From an uncultured Spirochaetaceae bacterium (GTDB taxonomy: Bacteria > Spirochaetota > Spirochaetia > Sphaerochaetales > Sphaerochaetaceae): DNA of 13,883 bases. Each line of letters begins with the position of its first letter. The stretch's first letter is position 1. This document shows, one piece after another, positions 7,957-13,883 of this stretch. The notes beneath the pieces are model-generated. The model saw only the letters and a program-made list of their open reading frames with translations. It ran no database searches and was not told the origin of the DNA. The stretch covers positions 1 through 13,883 of the forward strand of contig CALXON010000227.1 in the NCBI GenBank assembly GCA_944389985.1. The letters are read 5' to 3'. Both the position numbers and the translations under genes were made by a program.

Positions 7957-7971
7957 AAGATTACCTATAGT

Positions 7972-7999
7972 TTGCATTCGTCCGATATTAGGATAACAT
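7972..7999 (+). promoter_or_regulatory. Weak candidate promoter of the small GIY-YIG-like gene
   Basis: TTGCAT (7972-7977) and TAACAT (7994-7999) are spaced by 16 bases. Transcription would start near 8006, only about four bases before the ATG at 8010. The match is modest. Confidence 0.25.
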
Positions 8000-8009
8000 A
8001 CATTCCGGA

Positions 8010-8321
8010 ATGGATATCGAAGAACTGTTCACAAGAAACAAAGCCGTGCGGGGGATACTTTCCATAAGGAATCTCCTGACAGGTCAGATCTATCTGACAG
8101 CCACTGAAGATGCGGTCAGGGACATCAGAAAAGAGCGTTTTTCCCTCGATCTCGGAACCCACAGGTCCGCTGAGCTTCAGAAGGACTATGCTGAGACAGG
8201 GCTTGAGCTCTTCTCAATCGATCTCGAGAGAGAAGCTGCTGAGACGGATGACCTCAGTGACCTTCTTGCAAGGACAGTGAAAGAGTATGAGGAGAAAGGC
8301 GTCAGGATCTATCGCTCCTGA
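8010..8321 (+). CDS. Small GIY-YIG-like domain protein, probably catalytically degenerate
   Basis: A 103-residue soluble protein. Residues 14-72 follow the layout of small stand-alone GIY-YIG family proteins: a first strand ending in RGILSIRN at the GIY position, QIYLTAT at the YIG position, then FSLDLGTHRSAELQKDYAETG, which resembles the family's later segment with G-x-H followed by LQxDW. Both signature triplets are altered (GIL for GIY, YLT for YIG), so nuclease activity is doubtful. A binding or regulatory role may remain. The assignment is from pattern similarity only. The ATG at 8010 is the only possible start, because an in-frame TAG lies at 7989-7991, and it has no good SD. Its last 20 bases overlap the 3' end of udp on the opposite strand. 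Confidence 0.62.
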   Translation: MDIEELFTRNKAVRGILSIRNLLTGQIYLTATEDAVRDIRKERFSLDLGTHRSAELQKDYAETGLELFSIDLEREAAETDDLSDLLARTVKEYEEKGVRIYRS

Positions 8322-9078
8322 TCAGGTTCCTTACTCCTTCCACTGCGACACGGATGGCCGCATCGGTGTCATGGAGGATCGGATTTTCCAGTCCGGCCTT
8401 CTCCCTCTCCTGATTGCCTACGACGAAGAACACGGATCCGCACCTCGCTCCAAGGTATGAGGCGACTGTGAACAGAGCTGCGCTCTCCATCTCGGATGCG
8501 AGCACTCCCAGTCTCTTCCACGCCTCCCACTTTGAAAGGAGCTCATAGCTGACAGGCATCACATCCGGATCATGCTGACCGTAGAATGAATCTTTGCACT
8601 GCACGATGCCCAGATGATGGCTGTACCCGAGAGCTGCAGCGGCAGTCTTCAGTGCCTGGACAACATTGAAATCAGCGACAGCGGGAAATTCGATCGGAGC
8701 ATACTCACGGCTTGTCCCCTCGTTTCTCACAGCACCTGTGGCTATGACGACATCTCCGCCCTTAACCGGAAGCGCTATTCCGCCGCATGTTCCCATCCTG
8801 ATGAATGTATCTGTTCCGCATCTGTGGAGCTCCTCCATCGCGATCGATGCGGACGGGCCTCCTATTCCTGTTGATGTCACGGTGACCATCTCTCCTTCCA
8901 GAGATCCGGTATATGTGACGAACTCACGGCTGTCGGCGATCTCTCTGGGATCATCGAGATACTTCGCGATGAGGGGAACACGCTTGGGATCGCCAGGGAG
9001 GATCGCATAGCGGCCCACGTCCCCCTTCTTTATATGCAGATGATACTGTATGCCCGTTCCATTCATGTAGTCTGACAT
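8302..9078 (-). CDS. udp: Uridine phosphorylase
   Basis: This 258-residue enzyme cleaves uridine with phosphate to uracil and ribose-1-phosphate in pyrimidine salvage. Family marks are ILPGDPKRV (26-34, phosphate-binding GDP), STGIGGPSASIAMEEL (69-84), FIRMGTCGG (92-100, with the phosphate-contacting Arg) and SEMESAALF (195-203), whose Glu196-Met197-Glu198 ribose-binding triplet has the same numbering as E. coli Udp. The base-recognition loop reads DSFYGQHDPD instead of the E. coli FYPGQER; this form is common in the Gram-positive-type branch and may change base preference, so activity on related nucleosides cannot be excluded. The first ATG (9078) has no SD but follows a near-perfect -10 box by six bases; a second ATG four codons later is the alternative. 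It converges on, and overlaps by 20 bases, the GIY-YIG-like gene. Confidence 0.93.
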   Translation of the reverse strand: MSDYMNGTGIQYHLHIKKGDVGRYAILPGDPKRVPLIAKYLDDPREIADSREFVTYTGSLEGEMVTVTSTGIGGPSASIAMEELHRCGTDTFIRMGTCGGIALPVKGGDVVIATGAVRNEGTSREYAPIEFPAVADFNVVQALKTAAAALGYSHHLGIVQCKDSFYGQHDPDVMPVSYELLSKWEAWKRLGVLASEMESAALFTVASYLGARCGSVFFVVGNQEREKAGLENPILHDTDAAIRVAVEGVRNLIRSDRS

Positions 9079-9084
9079 GAATTC

Positions 9085-9093
9085 ATTATAACA
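9085..9093 (-). promoter_or_regulatory. Extended -10 promoter of udp, suggesting a leaderless mRNA
   Basis: On the minus strand TGTTATAAT is a perfect extended -10 (TGnTATAAT). Only six bases (GAATTC) separate it from the ATG at 9078, so the expected start of transcription falls on the A of the start codon. No good -35 and no SD are seen. Confidence 0.5.
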
Positions 9094-9107
9094 CAGGCCT
9101 TCACAAC

Positions 9108-9136
9108 TTGATCACATTCCATGCCATATGTACACT
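9108..9136 (+). promoter_or_regulatory. Candidate promoter of the EamA transporter gene
   Basis: TTGATC (9108-9113) and TACACT (9131-9136) are 17 bases apart. Transcription would begin near 9143, three bases before the ATG at 9146 and downstream of the other possible ATG at 9128. If real, it fixes 9146 as the start. Confidence 0.4.
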
Positions 9137-9145
9137 CACAACGCC

Positions 9146-10027
9146 ATGAAAGAAAGAAACGCAGCACTTCTCTTGCTTCTGACCTCATTGATATGGGGTC
9201 TTTCATTTGTGGCCCAGTCCGTATCATCAGAGAGCATAGGGCCATTCACATTCAATGCAGTACGTCTCATCATAGGTGCACTCGTATTGATTCCATTCGC
9301 ATTTCCCGGTATTAAAAAACACAAAGGTGACAGGAAGTACTTTCAATCCGCGATGAAGGGAGGATCGCTCTGCGGTCTCCTGCTAGCGGCCGCTTCCGTC
9401 AGCCAGCAGGCCGGTGTCGCCGTCTCAGGCGCGGGAAAGGGCGGATTCATCACGTCCCTTTATATAATCATCGTTCCTATCCTTTCCATCCTCACAGGAC
9501 GGAAGACAACTCTGAGAACCTGGCTCTGTGCCGTTGTGGCTCTTATAGGAATGTACTTCCTGACTCTCTCGGAGGGTCTCTCACTTTCCTCAGGAGACAC
9601 GATGCTCATTCTCTGCGCATTCATCTTCGCGCTCCACATCATGGCAATCGACAAGGTCGGCAAGGATGTGGACGGAGTCCTTCTCTCGATGATCCAGTTC
9701 TTCATCGGAGGATTGATCTCAGGAATCGGAATGTTCATATTCGAGAAGCCTGAAGCCGGTGCGATACTCGAGGCCTGGCTTCCTGTATTCTATGCAGGTG
9801 CGTTCTCATGCGGAATCGCATACACCCTGCAGATCGTTGGACAGAAGTACATGAACCCCGATCACGCTGTGCTTATCCTCTCTCTTGAGAGTGTCTGGGC
9901 AGCCATAGGAGGCGCACTGATCCTCTCGGAGAGAATGACAGGAAAGGAACTTCTTGGATGTGTCCTTGTCTTCGCAGCGGTTATAGTATCTCAGATGAAC
10001 TTCAAAATTAAAACAATATCTGAATAG
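9146..10027 (+). CDS. EamA/DMT family transporter
   Basis: This 293-residue inner-membrane protein has ten predicted helices in two EamA repeats (about 7-140 and 148-286). Family-typical stretches are LIWGLSFVAQ in helix 1, SLYIIIVPILSIL at the end of the first repeat's core and SLESVWAAIGGALIL in the second. EamA/DMT members export amino acids or other small metabolites, or take some up; the substrate cannot be told from this sequence. I start it at 9146 (MKERNAALLLL) rather than the ATG at 9128, because the shorter form matches the usual short N-terminus and fits the candidate promoter; neither ATG has an SD. It is transcribed divergently from udp across about 67 bases and ends at its own terminator hairpin. 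Confidence 0.9.
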   Translation: MKERNAALLLLLTSLIWGLSFVAQSVSSESIGPFTFNAVRLIIGALVLIPFAFPGIKKHKGDRKYFQSAMKGGSLCGLLLAAASVSQQAGVAVSGAGKGGFITSLYIIIVPILSILTGRKTTLRTWLCAVVALIGMYFLTLSEGLSLSSGDTMLILCAFIFALHIMAIDKVGKDVDGVLLSMIQFFIGGLISGIGMFIFEKPEAGAILEAWLPVFYAGAFSCGIAYTLQIVGQKYMNPDHAVLILSLESVWAAIGGALILSERMTGKELLGCVLVFAAVIVSQMNFKIKTISE

Positions 10028-10041
10028 TCTTATAATTATAT

Positions 10042-10079
10042 AATAGTACGGTATGAATTAATGATTACCGTACTATTTT
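10042..10079 (+). terminator. Intrinsic terminator of the EamA transporter gene
   Basis: A perfect 12-bp inverted repeat, AATAGTACGGTA (10042-10053) and TACCGTACTATT (10066-10077), has a 12-base loop and ends in TTTT. It begins 14 bases after the stop codon. Confidence 0.75.
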
Positions 10080-10121
10080 CATTCAAGAACATACAATTCA
10101 TTACCATCTATCAGAGAATTG

Positions 10122-10303
10122 GCAAGAGGACTCTATCCTCTACTTGCAGGCGAGCATGAGATAGCCTGCAGGTGTCCGGGACAGACACCTACTCCGGTGG
10201 AGCGGATGTCAGCCTTCGATGCTTCGTATGAGGCATGGAAGCATTCTGCGATGAAGCCGGAAGCGCCATCTTCAAGCATATGCTAAGATGGAGTGGTTAA
10301 CCA
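10122..10303. other. GC-richer block of six consecutive hairpins; possible structured RNA or dispersed repeat
   Basis: Between the EamA terminator and the ATPase relic lies a block that is about half G+C and is almost wholly taken up by inverted repeats: 10125-10130/10136-10141 (6 bp); 10145-10151/10164-10170 (7 bp); 10171-10176/10184-10189 (6 bp, GGTGTC/GACACC); 10192-10195/10199-10202 (4 bp); 10214-10225/10230-10241 (11 pairs, one G-G mismatch, loop GTAT); and 10266-10272/10285-10291 (7 bp, CCATCTT/AAGATGG) enclosing the palindrome AGCATATGCT. A palindrome TGGTTAACCA (10294-10303) follows. Both strands are open for coding: a 48-codon minus frame from ATG at 10279 to TAG at 10133-10135, and a plus frame without an early start ending at 10286. 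Neither product is recognisable, and no SD is present. A structured RNA, a MITE- or REP-like repeat, or a coding relic all remain possible. Confidence 0.45.
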
Positions 10304-10612
10304 GATCATATTCATCAGAAATGAAATCAAAACCTTCAATTGATACAAACCCTATCCTTCTGGCCTTAAAGGATTTCAATATCATCTTCATCTTCCGTGG
10401 TGATCTCAATCTCTTTTGTCAGCTGACTGCAGTTATTCTCATGACTTTCACTTGTACACTGGAAAAAGACAATTGTGCCTTCATACGCCTCCAGTGCTTT
10501 GGAGATAAGAGTTGTCTTTCCTACCCTTCTTTTTCTATAAACAAGCAACGCATGTTTTTTGGGGATAAAGAACTCTCTTATCTCTCTGATTTCTTTTTCC
10601 TATGAAAAACAT
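10272..10612 (-). pseudogene. Relic of an AAA-type ATP-binding protein (DUF234-like)
   Basis: A good SD (GAGGTG, 10616-10621) precedes ATG at 10612, which encodes MFFIG, the usual start of this ATPase family. The frame then breaks: the rest of the N-terminal region (EKEIREIREFFIPKKHA, then LLVYRKRRVGKTTLISKALE) is read in another frame up to TAA at 10366-10368. The P-loop reads RKRRVGKT where GRRRVGKT is usual, so its first Gly is lost. Only about 80 residues of a protein that normally has 400 or more remain. Downstream, a third stretch in yet another frame (ARRIGFVSIEGFDFISDEYD, ending at 10272) resembles the family's C-terminal FSKSGF segment, which suggests an internal deletion of most of the gene. 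The N-terminal assignment is fairly secure; the C-terminal one is tentative. Confidence 0.62.
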
Positions 10613-10637
10613 ATTCACCTCAATCAGCTACAGATTT

Positions 10638-10660
10638 TTCAGTGAAAAGTTTTCACTGAA
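10638..10660. repeat. Near-perfect palindrome upstream of the ATPase relic
   Basis: Eleven-base arms TTCAGTGAAAA and TTTTCACTGAA flank a single G. On the minus strand it lies 16 bases before the SD of the relic, where an operator would be. On the plus strand it is followed by TTTT, so it could also act as a weak terminator. Confidence 0.5.
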
Positions 10661-10874
10661 TTTTAAATCAGCAAAAGTACATAATTCATTTAGTAATAAA
10701 TCAAATTAAAACTTCTAGAAAAACATTGCTAATAGCATATAATAACAATATTTTTATAATTTTTTATTATTATGAATTAATATTAAAAAAATACAATAAC
10801 TCATACTAATCACTATTAATTATAGAATGATAAGAATATGTTACAGACTAATTTATCCATAATATTAAATGAAA

Positions 10875-10904
10875 TGTAGTTGTTTTTGCATTTAAACAGC
10901 TACA
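10875..10904 (-). terminator. Hairpin in the AT-rich spacer, possible terminator after mutS2
   Basis: Arms TGTAGTTGTTT (10875-10885) and AAACAGCTACA (10894-10904) pair over 11 positions with one G-T wobble and an 8-base loop. Read from mutS2 it lies about 90 bases past the stop and is followed by TTTCATTTAATATT, a poor U-tract. No better terminator for mutS2 is visible. Read from the plus strand it is followed after a few bases by ATTTTTT. Confidence 0.33.
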
Positions 10905-10993
10905 ATTCGTATTTTTTGATATACATATATACTTTAAAATATATAGCGAACTAATCTTCTTATGATTTGAAGATGTATCAGAATGTTCTGTTT

Positions 10994-13276
10994 TTATTTC
11001 AGTTCGACATAGGTCTTGCCCATACCGCCATCCTCTGGACGGGCAAAATAGTAGTCCTTCACTTCCCTTCTCTTTCTGAGATAGTCATGTATTCCCTTTG
11101 AAAGGATTCCGTCACCATAACCGTGTATGATTCCGAATGTCCCCAGACCGGAGAGAACAGCAGCCTCCATCTGGTCATCCATGCGCCTCAGAGCTTCCTC
11201 AAGAGTCATACCTCTGAGATCGACAGTATACTCAGCCTTCTTCGCGCTTCCGGAGAAACTCAGACTGGCCTTCTGCCGCTCTTCAGTCTTTCTGTGGCGG
11301 ACCATGCTCCTCTTCAGAGAGAGTCTGAGTCCGTTCTCAAGAGAGACTGTGATGTTGTTGCCATCGACGCTTATGACCTTTCCAGCAGTTCCTGCCTTGC
11401 CGCAGAGAACGTCATCTCCAGACTTGAAAGGAAGATCGTCTGCCACGTCTTCCTCTTCCTCGACAACAAGCCGCTCCTCGCTGTCCCTCTTTTCCTCCAC
11501 ATCCTTCATGAAGGCCTTAGCCTTCTTGATCTTCTCCTGAGTCAGCTTTCCAGTGCGTATGTCGCTGATAAGGTTCTCAAGAGTCTTTCTGGATTCATGA
11601 AGATAGGATGTGATCTCGGAAACACCGTCACGTCTGAGTTCATTCTCAAGGCTGTCGAGCTTTCTCTCCTTCTCTTCCAGTTCCTTGCGTATCCTTTCAT
11701 TCTCGCGGCTTTTCAATGAAAGCTCAGTGATCTTCCTGTCCAGTGTCCTTTCCTTTGAGAGAAGGGCCTTTATGATCCTTGCAGATGATTCCTCTCCGCC
11801 CATGAGAGCCTTTGACGCTTCTTCGGTTATTGCTTTGGGCATCCCCATGCGCTTTGCAGTCGCAACAGCGTGGCTGTCTCCTGGAATTCCCTCAAGAACC
11901 CTGTATGTAGGAAGTCCTGAACGCTCATCGAACTCCATCGAGGCATTCATCATGTTCTCTTCAGAATACGCGAAACTCTTAACCTGCGAGTAATGGGAAG
12001 TTATGCATGTAAGTCCTGCATGTGTAGAGAGATAGCGGAGTATCGCAGAGGAAAGTGCGGCTCCCTCTTCAGGATCAGTTCCTGACCCGAGCTCATCAAG
12101 GATGACAAGGGATGAACCGTCACAGCGGGAGGTGATCGATGCGATGTTCTTCATATGGGACGAGAATGTGGATGCCGCGTCCTGTATTGACTGGCCATCA
12201 CCTATGTCAGAGTAGATTGATGAGAATACAGGAAGGACTGAAAGCTCAGATGCGGTTATGTATCCTGATATCTGGAAAAGAGATACTGAGAGCGCGATCG
12301 TCTTCATCGTGACAGTCTTTCCGCCGGCGTTTGCCCCGGAGAACACAACAGCCTTTATTCCTCTCTCAAGGCGTACTGTCACAGGTACAGCCCCCATTCC
12401 GATAAGAGGATGGATTGCATCGATAAGTGAAAGCTCGGATCCCGTCCTCGGATGATGAGCCTTCATCTTCCTTGCCCAGAGAGCGAATGAGTGATGGAAG
12501 TCGAAGATGATCACACGTTCAAGCATTCTCTTCATGAAAGGAATGACAGAACGTGCTCTGTCAGAAAGCTCATGGAGAATCCTGGCCTTCTCCGCCTTGA
12601 TCCTCTCACGAGCGATGACAGCTTCGTTGTTCAGCGTAAGAAGCTCGAGAGGTTCTGCAAAAAGTGTGGATCCTGATGAGGATGCACCGGAGACATAGCA
12701 GCCATTAAGAGCCTTACTGTCATTCCGTAGTGGGATTACTATTCTCTCATTACGATACATGGGCTCGGACTGCTGTATGCTCTCCCTGTTGTCATGCATG
12801 AATGAGGAGGCACTTCTCATCCTCTCCTGTCTCACCTTCTCAAGCTCTCTCTGAAGAGGAATAAGTCTCGGGTGATCATCCCTCACAGAACCATCCTGAT
12901 CAAGCGCAGAGAGAATGTCGCGGGAGAGATCGGAATCCTCCTGGTGTATATCCTCATCCTCTCCTGTGAAATGGAGCATCTGGACATATGAGGAAAGGAA
13001 CAGGCCGACTCTGTATACATTCTCTCCGGGGAAATCGGCATGCGTACGGGATGCGTAGTCAAAGAGATCCCTTACCGGAGGAAACGGATCGGGGGCATCT
13101 CCGTCTGATAGGGACATGTACCTGTCTATGAGGGCGGCACGCTTCTCGATCTCGGAGATATCAGAGGTGAAGAGCGACGGCTGTATGGCATCCCGTCCTT
13201 CCGGAGAGAGCGCATAGCGTCTGACTCCATCAAGTACTTTATCAAGTTCTATATCTCTGACTGTTTTCTCATCCAC
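10994..13276 (-). CDS. mutS2: Endonuclease MutS2
   Basis: This 760-residue protein is of the MutS2 type: no mismatch-recognition domain I, a core/clamp region (about 1-290), then the ABC-type ATPase with Walker A GANAGGKT (314-321), signature region around DGQSIQDAASTFSSHM (360-375) and Walker B LVILDELGSGTDP (390-402). A long charged coiled coil spans about 500-605, a small beta domain about 615-660, and a C-terminal Smr domain about 682-760 with DLRG (686-689) and IIHGYGDGIL (716-725). Both Smr motifs are intact. In Bacillus subtilis MutS2 rescues collided ribosomes; in Helicobacter pylori it suppresses recombination. The start is GTG at 13276, inside the end of rsgA: the two genes share eight bases (GTGGATGA). 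The length is close to the family norm of about 780. Confidence 0.95.
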   Translation of the reverse strand: MDEKTVRDIELDKVLDGVRRYALSPEGRDAIQPSLFTSDISEIEKRAALIDRYMSLSDGDAPDPFPPVRDLFDYASRTHADFPGENVYRVGLFLSSYVQMLHFTGEDEDIHQEDSDLSRDILSALDQDGSVRDDHPRLIPLQRELEKVRQERMRSASSFMHDNRESIQQSEPMYRNERIVIPLRNDSKALNGCYVSGASSSGSTLFAEPLELLTLNNEAVIARERIKAEKARILHELSDRARSVIPFMKRMLERVIIFDFHHSFALWARKMKAHHPRTGSELSLIDAIHPLIGMGAVPVTVRLERGIKAVVFSGANAGGKTVTMKTIALSVSLFQISGYITASELSVLPVFSSIYSDIGDGQSIQDAASTFSSHMKNIASITSRCDGSSLVILDELGSGTDPEEGAALSSAILRYLSTHAGLTCITSHYSQVKSFAYSEENMMNASMEFDERSGLPTYRVLEGIPGDSHAVATAKRMGMPKAITEEASKALMGGEESSARIIKALLSKERTLDRKITELSLKSRENERIRKELEEKERKLDSLENELRRDGVSEITSYLHESRKTLENLISDIRTGKLTQEKIKKAKAFMKDVEEKRDSEERLVVEEEEDVADDLPFKSGDDVLCGKAGTAGKVISVDGNNITVSLENGLRLSLKRSMVRHRKTEERQKASLSFSGSAKKAEYTVDLRGMTLEEALRRMDDQMEAAVLSGLGTFGIIHGYGDGILSKGIHDYLRKRREVKDYYFARPEDGGMGKTYVELK

Positions 13277-13883
13277 GGCTCTTTCTGTTCCTCATATACT
13301 CAGGTTTCCTCTCTTCAAGGGCGGAGAGTATCCTGAGATAGCTCTCGTATCTCTCCTCCGTAATCTCACCTTTCTCAAGAAGGGATGGGACGATGCAGCC
13401 ATCCTCCCCCTGATGGAGACAGCCGGAATAGAGACAGCCCTCTGACGGAAGCTCCGGAAAGGAGAGAGCGACAAGAGAAAGATCCTCAAAAGGCACCTCG
13501 AGCTCCCTCACTCCAGGTGTGTCGATTATCGCATAGTCACCGGCATCGATATAGAGGGAGTGATTTGTGGTATGGCGACCTCTGTTGTACTTGTCAGAGA
13601 TGGATCCTGTCCTCTGCGTGCTTCCTGTGAGGGTGTTGACAAGCGTTGACTTCCCGACACCGCTCTGTCCGACGAATGCGGTGCACTTCCCCTTCAGCAT
13701 CTCCTTCAGCTCTGCAATGCCTTCACCGGTCACAGATGAGGTCCTTACGATCCTGAAACCGAGCTCTGCGTATAGCTCAAGCGCATCAGTGACGGTCTCA
13801 TCAGCCTCATCGGACTTGTTGAGAACGATGATGACGTCGGCACCGGATGAACATGCTATCGCCCTGTCAAGGAATTTCGGCCG
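13269..13883 (-). CDS. rsgA: Ribosome small-subunit assembly GTPase RsgA, C-terminal part (5' end outside window)
   Basis: The frame is open from the window edge to TGA at 13269-13271, 204 visible residues; the GTG at 13733 is internal and not the start. The motif order is that of a circularly permuted GTPase: G4 NKSD (visible 22-25) comes before G1 GQSGVGKS (72-79), G2 RGRHTT (101-106) and G3 DTPG (121-124). A zinc-binding segment follows (Cys150, Cys155, His157, Cys163), as in RsgA. The N-terminal OB-fold is upstream of the window. RsgA binds the 30S subunit and is released on GTP hydrolysis in late 30S maturation. Its last eight bases overlap the mutS2 start, so the two are very likely co-translated. 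Confidence 0.95.
   Translation of the reverse strand, partial: RPKFLDRAIACSSGADVIIVLNKSDEADETVTDALELYAELGFRIVRTSSVTGEGIAELKEMLKGKCTAFVGQSGVGKSTLVNTLTGSTQRTGSISDKYNRGRHTTNHSLYIDAGDYAIIDTPGVRELEVPFEDLSLVALSFPELPSEGCLYSGCLHQGEDGCIVPSLLEKGEITEERYESYLRILSALEERKPEYMRNRKSRG

Larger units (their letters stand above)
10624..10990. other. Very AT-rich non-coding spacer
   Basis: About 370 bases downstream of mutS2 and upstream of the ATPase relic hold no credible gene on either strand. By eye it is only about one-fifth G+C, against about one-half in the neighbouring genes, with long A and T runs. The only structures seen are the two inverted repeats listed separately (10638-10660 and 10875-10904) and a few short imperfect ones near 10955-10990. 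It probably belongs with the relic as foreign or decayed DNA. Confidence 0.6.

Noticed and set aside
7951..7958. TCAGTGAA shared by the atp inverted repeat and the palindrome at 10638-10660
   Set aside because: Eight bases are too few to claim a common regulator; the two repeats differ in spacing and in the rest of the arms.
9128..9145. Earlier ATG for the EamA transporter
   Set aside because: No SD, and it lies upstream of the transcription start predicted from the best promoter pair; the family normally begins at the later Met. It cannot be fully excluded.
10250..10266. GCCGGAAGC as a trace of SRP (4.5S) RNA
   Set aside because: The rest of the conserved apical loop and the long paired arm are missing.
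10294..10303. TGGTTAACCA as part of an integron attC site
   Set aside because: The paired RYYYAAC and GTTRRRY core boxes with a bulged stem are not present, and there is no cassette gene or integrase.
10288..10605. 105-residue plus-strand frame
   Set aside because: It is the antisense shadow of the ATPase relic, has no SD and shows no recognisable motif.
10853..10861. DnaA-box-like TTATCCATA in AT-rich DNA, a possible origin
   Set aside because: Only one box with a mismatch was seen and no dnaA, dnaN or gyrase genes are near; chance is likely in such AT-rich DNA.
1..13883. CRISPR arrays, tRNA or rRNA genes, and intact insertion sequences
   Set aside because: No regular direct repeats, cloverleaf with CCA end, rRNA-like blocks or intact transposase were found on either strand.

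Overview
The window looks like chromosomal DNA of a spirochaete (phylum Spirochaetota) with roughly even base composition; I cannot place the genus. The main evidence is a complete V-type ATPase operon in the order atpE, DUF2764 gene, atpA, atpB, atpD, atpI, atpK. This order is known from Borrelia and Treponema, and also from Chlamydia. No recognisable subunit C, F or G/H genes are present, which is also typical of that operon type.

Layout from left to right: the 3' part of a patatin-like phospholipase gene (+) ends at a hairpin that can serve as terminator for both strands. The seven-gene V-ATPase operon (-) converges on the same hairpin. Its genes are packed tightly: four stop codons are fused to the next gene's Shine-Dalgarno sequence, and two further junctions have 0 or 1 base between stop and start. 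A divergent intergenic region (about 7880-8009) holds a good operon promoter and an inverted repeat around its -35 box. Next come a small protein resembling a degenerate GIY-YIG domain (+), which overlaps by 20 bases the 3' end of a convergent uridine phosphorylase gene (udp, -), and a divergently transcribed EamA/DMT family transporter (+). The udp and EamA genes appear to have promoters so close to their start codons that leaderless or near-leaderless mRNAs are possible.

From about 10080 to 10990 the window has no intact gene. It holds a terminator, then a compact stretch of six consecutive hairpins with higher GC, then a relic of an AAA-type ATP-binding protein (DUF234-like) with a frameshift and an internal deletion, then a very AT-rich spacer. 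This is the only part that looks like accessory or decayed mobile DNA. The rest is core housekeeping.

The right end holds rsgA (5' end outside the window) and mutS2 in one minus-strand unit with an 8-base gene overlap. RsgA is a 30S assembly GTPase, and MutS2 is linked in other bacteria to collided-ribosome handling and recombination control, so this pair may be a ribosome-related unit. The V-ATPase K subunit keeps the side chains that bind Na+ in Enterococcus hirae NtpK, so this enzyme is probably Na+-coupled.
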